Shown: piece by piece, positions 37,104 to 47,196 of the stretch
Layout: every line of letters starts with the position of its first letter
How positions within the stretch are numbered: the first letter of the stretch is position 1
Assembly (NCBI RefSeq): GCF_001984125.1
Contig: NZ_MTQL01000007.1
Location: 1,674,001-1,738,000 of the forward strand
Source: Leifsonia sp. ALI-44-B
GTDB taxonomy: Bacteria; Actinomycetota; Actinomycetes; Actinomycetales; Microbacteriaceae
DNA length: 64,000 bases
Direction of reading: 5' to 3'
Notes under the pieces: model-generated
Database searches by the model: none
What the model saw: the letters and a program-made list of their open reading frames with translations, nothing else
Told to the model about the DNA's origin: nothing
Position numbers and translations under genes: made by a program

Positions 37104-37109
37104 TATAGT
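37104..37109 (+). promoter_or_regulatory. -10 element ahead of the CNNM operon leader
   Basis: TATAGT, 10 bases before the leader ORF ATG; transcription would start close to 37116, so the leader ORF would begin within a few bases of the transcript end. The rest of the 188-base gap after guaB1 holds a 10-bp palindrome caggcgcctg near 37069-37078 and the leader ORF. Confidence 0.45.
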
Positions 37110-37119
37110 TGGGCGAATA

Positions 37120-37245
37120 ATGGATGACCCTCCTTCATCGTCTGTGTCCCTGACTTCTTCATCTAGGCCCTTCCGCGGCACCTCATCGAGGCTCCTCGTC
37201 GACGTTCGCGTGCTCAGCCTCCGAATCGGGGTGGTGTTCGCGTGA
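37120..37245 (+). CDS. 41-codon leader ORF upstream of CNNM operon (candidate Mg2+-responsive leader peptide)
   Basis: ATG at 37120 to TGA at 37243-37245, 41 codons, starting MDDPPSSS and continuing Ser/Arg-rich. The TGA overlaps the GTG and ATG start codons of the first CNNM gene in another frame, so translation could be coupled. An acidic-plus-proline N-terminus just upstream of a CorC/CNNM-type transporter resembles the intrinsic ribosome-destabilising leaders (MgtL type) that sense low Mg2+. No homologue is recalled; expression is inferred only from the -10 box and the overlap. Confidence 0.4.
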   Translation: MDDPPSSSVSLTSSSRPFRGTSSRLLVDVRVLSLRIGVVFA

Positions 37246-38876
37246 TGTACGAGTGGATCATGCTCGGAGTGGGCATCGTCCTTACGATCGGCACCGGCCT
37301 CTTCGTGGCCAGCGAGTTCGCGCTCGTCAACCTCGATCGTTCCGACCTCGAAGCCCGGCGCGAGCGCGGTGAGACCAAGCTCAGCATGACGATCGCCGCG
37401 CTGCGCATCACGTCGACGCACCTGTCGAGCGCGCAGCTGGGCATCACGCTCACGACGCTGCTCACGGGTTACACCATGGAGCCGGCGCTCTCGTCGCTTC
37501 TGGCGGGCCCGCTTGGCGCCGTCGGTCTGCCCGAGGACGTCGTGCCCGTGATCGCCACGCCCATCGCGCTCGTGATCGCCACGCTCGCGTCGATGGTCAT
37601 CGGCGAGCTCGTGCCCAAGAACTTCGCGCTGGCGCTGCCCATCCAGACCGCCAAGCTCGTCATCCCGTTCCAGACGCTCTTCACGACCGTGTTCAAACCG
37701 GCCATCGTCGTGCTGAACGGCAGCGCCAACGGCCTGCTGCGTTCGGTCGGCATCGAGCCGAAGGAAGAGCTGTCCGGCGCCCGCACGGCCGAGGAGCTCT
37801 CGAGCCTCGTGCGCCGCTCCGCCAGCGCGGGTGTGCTCGAGCAAGACACGGCCACGCTGCTCAACCGCACGCTGCAGTTCGCCAACCACGACGCATCCGA
37901 TGTGATGACGCCCCGGCCGCGCGTGGCGTGGGTGCAGCGCACCGACTCCGCCCAGGCCGTCGTCGACCTCGCCCGGTCGACGGGTTACTCCCGGTTCCCC
38001 GTGGTCGACGAGGGCATCGACGACATCGTGGGCGTCGTGCACGTGAAGCAGGCCGTCGCCGTGCCGCGCGCCCGGCGTTCCGAGGTGCCGGCATCCGCCC
38101 TCATGACCGAGGCGATCCGGGTGCCCGAGACCATGCGCCTCGACACGCTCCTCTCCGAGCTGCGCGGCCGCGGCTATCAGATGGCCGTCGTGCTCGACGA
38201 ATACGGCGGAACGGCCGGCGTCGCCACGCTCGAAGACCTCGTCGAAGAGATCGTCGGCGAAGTGGTCGACGAACACGACCGCACGCGTGCCGGCATCGTG
38301 CGCGCCCGCGGGTCGATCGCGTTCCCCGGCAGCCTGAGGCCCGACGAACTGCTCGAGAGCACGGGCATCCACGTGCCCGAGGATGGGCCGTATGAGACCG
38401 TCGCCGGTTTCGTGATGAGCGAGCTCGGCCGGTTGCCCGAACAGGGTGACGAGGTCGAGACCGCCGACGGCACGCTCAAGGTGGAACGCCTCGACGGGCG
38501 TCGCATCGACCGCCTGCGCTTCACCGAACGCCCCGTCGATGACACCGACGAGACCGAGGGTCGCGATGGATCGTCGGCACGCGCCGCGCGAACCGCCGAA
38601 CGGGAGGCAACGCGAGCCGCTGACCGCGCCGAACGGGCGGCCGACCGGGCCGACCGCGCCGCGGACCGGGCCGACCGGGATGCCACGCGCGACGCGACCA
38701 GGGAAGCCGCGCGCGCCGCGCAGACCGAGAAGCGTGAGCAGTCCGCCATCTCCGCGAAATCGGCCCGCACCCGCGCGGCCGACGCCGTGCTCGAGGGCCG
38801 TGGCGAAGTCGCCGAATCGGTAGAAACCGTTGACCGCACTGAACGCGCCACCACGAAGAAGGGAGACCGATCATGA
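37242..38876 (+). CDS. CNNM/CorC-type HlyC/CorC transporter, copy 1
   Basis: About 544 residues from GTG 37242 (GGGGTGG upstream); ATG 37245 is equally possible. The DUF21/CNNM membrane domain (about 1-200, four segments, with SSAQLGITLTTLLTGY and GELVPKNFAL) is followed by a CBS pair (ASDVMTPRPRVAWV, VDEYGGTAGVATLEDLVEEIVGEVVDEHD) and a CorC_HlyC domain. The last 100 residues are ADRAERAADRADRA-type charged repeats. The family moves Mg2+ or is required for Mg2+ tolerance. Overlaps copy 2 by 4 bases. Confidence 0.9.
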   Translation: MMYEWIMLGVGIVLTIGTGLFVASEFALVNLDRSDLEARRERGETKLSMTIAALRITSTHLSSAQLGITLTTLLTGYTMEPALSSLLAGPLGAVGLPEDVVPVIATPIALVIATLASMVIGELVPKNFALALPIQTAKLVIPFQTLFTTVFKPAIVVLNGSANGLLRSVGIEPKEELSGARTAEELSSLVRRSASAGVLEQDTATLLNRTLQFANHDASDVMTPRPRVAWVQRTDSAQAVVDLARSTGYSRFPVVDEGIDDIVGVVHVKQAVAVPRARRSEVPASALMTEAIRVPETMRLDTLLSELRGRGYQMAVVLDEYGGTAGVATLEDLVEEIVGEVVDEHDRTRAGIVRARGSIAFPGSLRPDELLESTGIHVPEDGPYETVAGFVMSELGRLPEQGDEVETADGTLKVERLDGRRIDRLRFTERPVDDTDETEGRDGSSARAARTAEREATRAADRAERAADRADRAADRADRDATRDATREAARAAQTEKREQSAISAKSARTRAADAVLEGRGEVAESVETVDRTERATTKKGDRS

Positions 38877-39937
38877 GCGATTGGGCAGGAATAGCCTGGC
38901 TCGTCGTGCTGCTGCTCGGAAACGCCTTCTTCGTCGGCGCCGAGTTCGCCGTCATCTCGGCCCGCCGCTCGCAGATCGAACCCCTCGCCGAACAGGGCAA
39001 ACGCAGCGCCATCACGGCGCTCTGGGCCATGGAACACGCCACGCTCATGCTGGCCACGAGCCAGCTCGGCATCACGGTGTGTTCGCTGCTCATCCTGAAC
39101 GTGTCGGAGCCCGCCATCCACCACCTGCTCGAGGTGCCGCTGGCGCTCACGGGGCTGCCCGAGGAGTTCATCTCGACCATCGCGTTCGTCATCGCGCTGA
39201 TCGTCGTGTCCTACCTGCACGTCGTCTTCGGCGAGATGGTGCCCAAGAACCTGTCCTTCTCGATTCCCGATCGCGCCGTGCTGCTTTTGGCGCCGCCGCT
39301 CGTGTTCGTGTCGCGGGTGTTCAAGCCCATCATCTGGTCGCTCAACGCCGTCGCCAACCTCGTGCTGCGGCTGTTCCGCGTCGAGCCAAAAGACGAGGCA
39401 GCCTCGACATTCACGCTGGATGAGGTGGCCACCATCGTCGGCCAGTCGACGCGAGAAGGCGTGCTCGAAGACTCGACCGGCGCTCTCGTGGCGGCTTTCG
39501 AGTTCACCGAGAAGAAGGCCCGCGACGTGGCCGTGCCGCTCGACCAGCTCGTGACGCTGGGCGAGGACGCGACGACCGAAGACCTGGAGCGCTCCGTGGC
39601 GCGCCACGGGTTCTCGCGGTACGTGGTGGTCGACGACGAGTCGGTACCCGTCGGCTATCTGCACCTGAAGGACGTGCTGAAGCTCGAAGCCGACGAAGAG
39701 CCGGGGGAGGAGACCCTGCCGATCCCGTCGAAGCGCGTGCGTCAGCTGGTCTCCATCTTTGACGACACCGATCTCGAAGACGCGCTCACGTCGATGCGCC
39801 GCAGCGGCTCGCACCTCGCGCGGACCTTCGACACCGAGGGCACGACCACGGGCGTGCTGTTCCTCGAGGACATTATCGAGGAACTCGTCGGCGAGGTCGA
39901 AGACGCCACGCAGCGCGGGCAGCGACAGCGCGGCTGA
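38873..39937 (+). CDS. CNNM-type transporter, copy 2 (no CorC tail)
   Basis: 354 residues. DUF21/CNNM membrane domain (FFVGAEFAVISARRSQIEPLAE, ATSQLGITVCSLLILNVSEPAI, VFGEMVPKNLSFSIPDRAV) and a CBS pair ending GTTTGVLFLEDIIEELVGEVEDAT; the C-terminal CorC_HlyC domain is missing. The two copies are likely a heteromer or independent pumps for Mg2+ or Co2+. The start overlaps the copy 1 stop (ATGA) and the gene is followed by a strong terminator. Confidence 0.9.
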   Translation: MSDWAGIAWLVVLLLGNAFFVGAEFAVISARRSQIEPLAEQGKRSAITALWAMEHATLMLATSQLGITVCSLLILNVSEPAIHHLLEVPLALTGLPEEFISTIAFVIALIVVSYLHVVFGEMVPKNLSFSIPDRAVLLLAPPLVFVSRVFKPIIWSLNAVANLVLRLFRVEPKDEAASTFTLDEVATIVGQSTREGVLEDSTGALVAAFEFTEKKARDVAVPLDQLVTLGEDATTEDLERSVARHGFSRYVVVDDESVPVGYLHLKDVLKLEADEEPGEETLPIPSKRVRQLVSIFDDTDLEDALTSMRRSGSHLARTFDTEGTTTGVLFLEDIIEELVGEVEDATQRGQRQRG

Positions 39938-40019
39938 CGGGTGGCGGTTACGCGCTGACGGGCTGAAGGGCTGGCGAGCCAGCCGACAAGCCACCGTGCA
40001 GCATCCGTCTGGCGCAGAG

Positions 40020-40057
40020 AAAAGGCGGCCACCCCCGAGGGGATGGTCGCCTTTTTT
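40020..40057. terminator. Rho-independent terminator after the CNNM operon
   Basis: An imperfect stem, aaaaggcggccacccc with ggggatggtcgcctttt, four-base loop, ending in TTTTTT. The stem begins with A-residues, so it can also stop the minus-strand oxidoreductase transcript. It is one of the few hairpins in the window with a full T run. Confidence 0.85.
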
Positions 40058-40087
40058 CGTACGTCAGCGAGAGCGGACCATTGCGAG

Positions 40088-42193
<2,106 letters not shown>

Positions 42194-42270
42194 CCATCGG
42201 CGTCGCCCGGATTCACGGGCACTTCTTCGGATGCCGCGTCATTCCGGGCATCGGGCGCATAGCCTGTTCA

Positions 42271-42276
42271 TAGAAT
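42271..42276 (+). promoter_or_regulatory. -10 of the flavinylation cassette
   Basis: TAGAAT gives a leader of about 64 bases; CAGGGAG (42331-42337) is the ribosome-binding site 9 bases before the lipoprotein ATG. No -35 is evident. Confidence 0.45.
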
Positions 42277-42346
42277 GTTCCCAGTAGTAGCCGCGGTTCG
42301 CTTCCTACGGTTGGACCACATCTACCGCCACAGGGAGCAGATCACC

Positions 42347-42829
42347 ATGAAGACCAGTACTCGACAGAACACCGCCGTAGCACTCGCCGGAATCGCCGTG
42401 ATCGGGGGCCTCGCGGGGTGCTCCTCCGCCGGGGCCGACGCCGAGGGCACGGGCAGCACGAGCGCCAGCACGCCGGCCGCGGGATCCACCTCGGAATCGT
42501 CGTCGGGCGCCGCCGGTTCGGGCGCCGACGCCAGCGCGCTGAAGGACGGCACCTATACGGAAGACGGCTCCTACAACTCCCCGGGTGGAGAAGAGTCGAT
42601 CACCGTGAAGCTGACCCTCGCGGGCGGTGTGATCGAAGACCTCGACGTGACGTCGAACGCCACCAACCCGAACTCGAAGAAGTATCAGGGCGAGTTCGTC
42701 GACGGCATCAACGACATCGTCGTGGGCAAGTCGATTGACGACCTCAACGTGTCGAAGGTGGCCGGGTCGTCGCTCACGAGCGGCGGCTTCAACGACGCCA
42801 TCGACAAGATCATCGCCGACGCCTCCTAG
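42347..42829 (+). CDS. FMN-binding-domain lipoprotein (ApbE substrate)
   Basis: 160 residues from MKTSTRQN. Signal peptide with hydrophobic core 10-22 and lipobox GGLAGC, lipid-anchored Cys25; a Ser/Thr/Ala linker to about residue 62; then an FMN_bind domain (about 65-160). The flavin acceptor block reads AGSSLTSGG at residues 139-147, in which Ser142 aligns with the Thr of the usual SGAT motif, so FMN would be attached by ApbE through phosphoester to Ser142. A surface electron carrier. Its stop overlaps the apbE GTG by one base. Confidence 0.85.
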   Translation: MKTSTRQNTAVALAGIAVIGGLAGCSSAGADAEGTGSTSASTPAAGSTSESSSGAAGSGADASALKDGTYTEDGSYNSPGGEESITVKLTLAGGVIEDLDVTSNATNPNSKKYQGEFVDGINDIVVGKSIDDLNVSKVAGSSLTSGGFNDAIDKIIADAS

Positions 42830-43776
42830 TGTCGGTCGAGGCCGTGGCACCGACATCCGCGCCGCGTGAGCCCGAGGCGTGGGTCTTCGACGCCATCGGC
42901 ACGCGGTGGCAGATCGACACCGACCGTGAGGTGCCGTCGGCTCTGCGCCAGGCGATCGCCGCGCGCATCGATCAGTTCGACCGCGACTACTCGCGTTTTC
43001 GCGAGGACTCGCTCGTGACGCGGCTGTCGCGTTCGGCGGGGGCCTATCGGGTGCCCGCCGACGCACAGCCGCTCATCGACGTCTACGAGCGGCTCTATCG
43101 CGCCACCTCGGGGGCCGTGACGCCGTTCGTCGGGGACACGCTCGTGGCGTTGGGCTACGACGCGCAGTATTCGCTCGTGCCCGCGGCCGCCGCGGTTGCC
43201 GCGGTCGCCCCGGCCGGGCAGGATGTCGGGGCAACCGTGCCGCGTCTGGCGGATGTCGTCGACGACGCGTCGGCGTTGCGGGCCGGCTCCGTCGTGCACA
43301 CCACACGCCGGGTGACGGTCGACGTGGGCGCGGCCGGCAAGGGCTACCTGGTCGACCTCGTCGCGGCACTGCTCGACGAGGCCGGCTTCGACACATTCAC
43401 GGTGGATGCCTCGGGCGATCTGTTCCGGCGTGGCACGCCCATCCGCGTGGCCCTCGAGCATCCGTACGACCGCTCGAAAGCGATCGGAGTCGTCGAACTG
43501 GGCGACGGCGCCCTCTGCGCCTCGGCCACGAACCGCCGGGCGTGGGGCAACGGCCTGCACCACGTGATCGACGGCCGCACGGGACTGCCCACGCCGCAGG
43601 TCGCCGCCACCTGGGCCCTCGCCGCCGACGCCCGCACGGCCGACGGCGTCGCCACCGCACTCTTCTTCACCGACCCCACGGCGCTCCGCGAGGAGTTCGG
43701 CGCCGACGGGGTCCGCATCTTCTCGTCGGGTCGCCTCGAACGCACCCCCACATTCCAGGGAGAGATCTTCGTATGA
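42829..43776 (+). CDS. apbE: FAD:protein FMN transferase (ApbE)
   Basis: 315 residues from GTG. Transfers FMN from FAD to Ser/Thr of secreted flavoproteins. Conserved blocks: DAIGTRWQI, FDRDYSRFREDS, VTPFVGDTLVALGYD, VDVGAAGKGYLVDLV, SGDLFRRG, and HHVIDGRTGLPTP with the Mg2+-binding residues, ATWALAADARTADGVATALF. No signal peptide is visible, so it is either non-classically exported or cytoplasmic, as reported for other Gram-positive ApbE proteins. It sits between its substrate and the reductase. Confidence 0.93.
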   Translation: MSVEAVAPTSAPREPEAWVFDAIGTRWQIDTDREVPSALRQAIAARIDQFDRDYSRFREDSLVTRLSRSAGAYRVPADAQPLIDVYERLYRATSGAVTPFVGDTLVALGYDAQYSLVPAAAAVAAVAPAGQDVGATVPRLADVVDDASALRAGSVVHTTRRVTVDVGAAGKGYLVDLVAALLDEAGFDTFTVDASGDLFRRGTPIRVALEHPYDRSKAIGVVELGDGALCASATNRRAWGNGLHHVIDGRTGLPTPQVAATWALAADARTADGVATALFFTDPTALREEFGADGVRIFSSGRLERTPTFQGEIFV

Positions 43777-45308
43777 AACGACTGCTCGATGTGCGCTTGG
43801 GCCGCGTGGGCATGTACACGCTCGTGGTGGGCGTGCTGTTCGCCCTCCTCGCGGTCACGCTCATCTTCTCGGTGCTCTCGCCCGACCTCATCTCGTTCGA
43901 CCCGCTGGTGTTGCTCGGCAGCGCAGCGGCCGCCGTGTTGACCTGTCTCGTGGCCGGGCGCGTGTTGGGTCTGCTGTTCCGGGTGCGCCCGCAGGACGGC
44001 TCGGCCATCATCACGGGCCTCCTCCTCTTCTTCATCCTGCAGCCGTCGCTCGAGCCGGCGGGTCTCGGCGGCATCGTGCTGGCCGGTGCGGTCGCCACGG
44101 TGAGCAAATACGCGCTCGCGGTGCGGGGGCGTCACATCTTCAACCCGGCGGCTTTCGGAGCGTTCTTCGTCACGGTCACGGCCATCGACCCGTCGATCTG
44201 GTGGGTGGCCACCACGCCGCTGTTGCCGTTCGTGGCGATCGGGGCGTTCCTCATCCTCTATCGCACGCGCCGGCTCGGCATCGGCGGATGGTTCATCCTC
44301 GTGTCGCTCGTCATCGTCACGATCCGCCTGCTCCTCTTCGGTCAGGATGTCGGGGGTGCCGTCGGCACGGCCCTGGCGTCTTACCCGATCATCTTCATCG
44401 CCGGGTTCATGCTGTCCGAGCCGCTCACCCTGCCGCCGAGGCGGTGGCAGCAGTTCGTGGTGGCGACGATCGCGGCCGTGCTGTTCGCCATCCCGTTCAA
44501 CGTGTTCGGCGTGCTGTACTCGTCGCCCGAGCTGGCGCTCCTCGTGGCGAACCTCGTGGCCTTCGTTTTCGGCCAGCGCCGTCGCATCCGCCTGAGTCTG
44601 GTGGGCCAGCGGCGCCCGACGCCCGGAACCGTCGAGCTCACGTTCCAGCCGAGCGCGCCCGTGCGTTACGTCGCCGGCCAATACCTCGAGGTGACCGTGC
44701 CGCACGGGCCCGCCGACAAGCGGGGCAACCGCCGCGTCTTCAGCCTCGTCTCGGCGCCCTCGGCCGCGCATCCGACCGATACGCCGGCACCCGTCTCGAT
44801 CGCGTTCAGCCTGCCCGAGCCGGCGTCGTCGCTCAAGCGCGCGCTCGTCGGCCTCGAGCCCGGTCAGCGCATCTCGGCCACGGGAGTGTGGGGCGACTTC
44901 CTGTTGCCCGCCGACCCGGCAACGCCCCTGCTGCTCGTCGCCGCGGGCATCGGGGTCACACCCTTCGTCTCGCAGCTGACCGATGCGCAGCGCCGCGGCG
45001 AGAACCGCGACGTCGTGCTCGTCTACGCCGTGTCGGATGTCGAGGCCCTCGCCTATCTGCCCGAACTCGAAGCGTCGGGGGCCCGGGTGTTCATCTCGGC
45101 TCCCGAGGCGCCCGACACGCTGCCGGCCGGATGGAAGTACATCGGCGCGGGGCGCATCGACGGCGACCGGTTGCGCGAACACGTGCCTGACCTGACCGAG
45201 CGCACGACGCTGATCTCGGGCCCTCCCGGGCTCGTCGACGCGCTCAAGCCCGCCCTGCGACAGGCCGGTGTGCGCCGGGTTCACAGCGACTACTTCTCGG
45301 GGTATTGA
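43773..45308 (+). CDS. RnfD/NqrB-like membrane protein fused to FAD/NAD reductase domain
   Basis: 511 residues from MKRLLDV (ATGA overlap with apbE). The first 270 residues hold about eight membrane helices with RnfD/NqrB-like features (FNPAAFGAFF, the SGYGSA-equivalent segment around GGIVLAGAV). The C-terminal 230 residues are a ferredoxin-NADP reductase-type module: RRVFSLVSAP for FAD and LLLVAAGIGVTPFVSQL plus LISGPPGLV for NAD(P)H. The likely job is to carry electrons from cytoplasmic NAD(P)H across the membrane to the FMN lipoprotein. Confidence 0.85.
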   Translation: MKRLLDVRLGRVGMYTLVVGVLFALLAVTLIFSVLSPDLISFDPLVLLGSAAAAVLTCLVAGRVLGLLFRVRPQDGSAIITGLLLFFILQPSLEPAGLGGIVLAGAVATVSKYALAVRGRHIFNPAAFGAFFVTVTAIDPSIWWVATTPLLPFVAIGAFLILYRTRRLGIGGWFILVSLVIVTIRLLLFGQDVGGAVGTALASYPIIFIAGFMLSEPLTLPPRRWQQFVVATIAAVLFAIPFNVFGVLYSSPELALLVANLVAFVFGQRRRIRLSLVGQRRPTPGTVELTFQPSAPVRYVAGQYLEVTVPHGPADKRGNRRVFSLVSAPSAAHPTDTPAPVSIAFSLPEPASSLKRALVGLEPGQRISATGVWGDFLLPADPATPLLLVAAGIGVTPFVSQLTDAQRRGENRDVVLVYAVSDVEALAYLPELEASGARVFISAPEAPDTLPAGWKYIGAGRIDGDRLREHVPDLTERTTLISGPPGLVDALKPALRQAGVRRVHSDYFSGY

Positions 45309-45333
45309 TCGGCGGCGGGGCGCGGCCGAACAA

Positions 45334-45339
45334 TATGAT
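45334..45339 (+). promoter_or_regulatory. Leaderless -10 of the GT87-like gene
   Basis: TATGAT lies 7 bases before the ATG at 45347; this decides the start among four in-frame candidates. Confidence 0.55.
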
Positions 45340-45346
45340 GAGGGCG

Positions 45347-46762
45347 ATGTCTTCCGAACCGTCTTCGTCCGCCGCCGCGCCCCGCTCCGTGTCGGGGTCT
45401 GTATCAGCGTCCGGATCTGCCGCTGCCGCGTCTGCCTCGGGGCGTGGCGACGCGGCCCGCGTGTCGCCGGCGTCGTCCTCCCGCGCATCCGGCGGCGTGC
45501 CGGCCGCGGCCTCCTTCCCGGCGGATGGTCCGCTCTGGTCGGCGCCCGTCCTCTGGGTGGCCTTCATCGTCGTCCATGTCGTGGTCTCGCTCGGCGTCAT
45601 CTACGCCCCCAACACGCCGCTCAACGACGTCACGGGCGTCTACCTCGGCTGGATGCGCGACGCTCTCGCCGGGGGACCGGTCGTCGGCATCGACGCGGTC
45701 TGGGTCTACCCGATCGCGGCGCTCGTCCCCATGGCCATCCCGCTCCTCGGCGGCACGAGCGTGGTGGGCTACGGCTTCGCCTGGCTCGTCGTCGTGGCCG
45801 CTCTGGACGCCGTCGCGTTCGCGTTCCTCCTCGGCAGCGTGCCGCGCGGCACCCGCACGCGCGCCCGGTTCCTGGCCGCCTGGTGGTGGCTCGCGTTCCT
45901 GCTGCTGTTCGGCGTGATCGGCGTGGCCCGGCTCGATGCGCTCACGGCATCCCTGTCGCTCATCGCCATGCTCATTGCGGTGAACCGCCCCATCGTCGCG
46001 TCGGTGCTGCTCGCCGTGGCCACGTGGATCAAGATCTGGCCGGCCGCGATCCTGGCGGCGGCCTTCATCGTGCTGCGCAGCCGCTGGCGGGTGGCCGCAG
46101 CGGCCGCCGGCACCTCGGTCGTCATCGTCGCGGCGGCGCTCGTCGCGGGCTCGGGCCTCACGGTCTTCAGCTTCATCACCGAGCAGACGGGCCGCGGCAT
46201 CCAGATCGAATCGCCCGTCGCCGTGCCCTACCTGTGGGCGACGTCGTTCGGGGCGCCCGGTTTTACGACCTACTTTGACCGAGAAATCCTCACCTTCCAG
46301 CTCACCGGAACGGGCGCGGGCGTCGTCTCGACCCTCATGACGCCGCTGCTCGTGATCGCCCTCGCCGTCGTGGCCTGGTTCGGATGGCGCGCGACGCGGG
46401 CCGGCGCCTCGGCCATGCGCCTCTTCCCCCAGGTGGCCCTGGCGCTCGTGCTGGTGTTCATCGTCTTCAACAAGGTGGGGTCGCCGCAGTACCTCTCCTG
46501 GCTCGTCGCGCCCGTCGCAGCACTCATCGTGGTCGGCGGCCGGCGCGTGCCCCTGCTGGCCGGACTCGCGCTCGTGGTCGCGGCCATGACGCAAATCATC
46601 TACCCCTACTACTACGACGCGCTCGTGCAGACCCAGACCTGGATGGTTCTGCTCATCACCCTGCGCAACGCCGGCCTCGCCGTCATGCTCGTCATCGTCG
46701 CGCTCGAGATCTGGCGCGCGGGCTCCGAAGCCCGGGCCGCGGTCCCACACGCATCCGCCTAA
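45347..46762 (+). CDS. GT87-like integral membrane glycosyltransferase (DUF2029)
   Basis: 471 residues. Disordered Ser/Ala-rich N-terminus (about 50 residues), then some ten membrane segments with the GT87/DUF2029-type features: an early acidic loop (NDVTGVYLGWMRDAL), RLDALTASLSL, the WIKIWPAAILAAAF helix and the late SPQYLSWLVAP loop. GT87 enzymes use polyprenyl-phosphate-linked mannose or arabinose in envelope lipoglycan synthesis in actinobacteria. Substrate not shown. The upstream TTG at 45305 was rejected for the leaderless start. Confidence 0.75.
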   Translation: MSSEPSSSAAAPRSVSGSVSASGSAAAASASGRGDAARVSPASSSRASGGVPAAASFPADGPLWSAPVLWVAFIVVHVVVSLGVIYAPNTPLNDVTGVYLGWMRDALAGGPVVGIDAVWVYPIAALVPMAIPLLGGTSVVGYGFAWLVVVAALDAVAFAFLLGSVPRGTRTRARFLAAWWWLAFLLLFGVIGVARLDALTASLSLIAMLIAVNRPIVASVLLAVATWIKIWPAAILAAAFIVLRSRWRVAAAAAGTSVVIVAAALVAGSGLTVFSFITEQTGRGIQIESPVAVPYLWATSFGAPGFTTYFDREILTFQLTGTGAGVVSTLMTPLLVIALAVVAWFGWRATRAGASAMRLFPQVALALVLVFIVFNKVGSPQYLSWLVAPVAALIVVGGRRVPLLAGLALVVAAMTQIIYPYYYDALVQTQTWMVLLITLRNAGLAVMLVIVALEIWRAGSEARAAVPHASA

Positions 46763-46779
46763 CCATTCGAGGAGAAATC

Positions 46780-47091
46780 ATGTTGGTCGCTTTCAGTGTT
46801 GCCCCGTCGGGCGGCTCGAACGAGGATGCCTCGGTGCACGACGCCGTGGCCGCCGCCGTCAAGATCGTGCGCGAATCGGGTCTGCCGAACCACACCGACT
46901 CGATGTTCACGACGCTCGAGGGGGAGTGGGACGAGGTCTTCGACGTCATCCGCCGCGCCACCGAGGCCGTCGGCGCCTTCGGGTCGCGCGTCTCGCTCGT
47001 GTTGAAGGCCGACATCCGCCCCGGCCACACGGGCGAGCTCACGGGCAAGGTCGACCGCCTCGAGAGCGCCCTCGACCGCATCGCGGAGTAG
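46780..47091 (+). CDS. Thiamine-binding (MTH1187/YkoF-like) protein
   Basis: 103 residues, start decided by a perfect GAGGAGA 6 bases upstream. A single ferredoxin-like domain: MLVAFSVAPSGG, VHDAVAAAVKIVRESGLPNHTDSMFTTLEGEWDEVFDVIRRATEAV, RVSLVLKADIRPG. This family binds thiamine or related pyrimidines and forms tetramers. It lies 17 bases after the GT87 stop and may be co-transcribed, though function is unlikely to be related. Confidence 0.88.
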   Translation: MLVAFSVAPSGGSNEDASVHDAVAAAVKIVRESGLPNHTDSMFTTLEGEWDEVFDVIRRATEAVGAFGSRVSLVLKADIRPGHTGELTGKVDRLESALDRIAE

Positions 47092-47149
47092 CGCACACGG
47101 CGACCCGGCTGCGCGCGTGCCCGGCCCCCTGCTGCGGCGATCACCCCAT

Positions 47150-47190
47150 AATCGAATCGATTCGATTCCCGCTGAGAACGCGCCTAGACT
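47150..47190 (+). promoter_or_regulatory. 18-bp operator palindrome overlapping the MFS gene promoter
   Basis: aatcgaatcgattcgatt (47150-47167) is a perfect 18-bp palindrome. TAGACT (47185-47190) is 6 bases from the MFS ATG, and a -35 placed 17 bases upstream would fall at 47162-47167, inside the palindrome. A repressor bound here would block the promoter. No regulator gene is adjacent. Confidence 0.6.
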
Positions 47191-47196
47191 GAGCGC

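Noticed and set aside
45305-45346. TTG 45305 or ATGs 45335/45338 as the GT87 start
   Set aside because: The TATGAT box 7 bases before 45347 would place those codons upstream of the transcript start.
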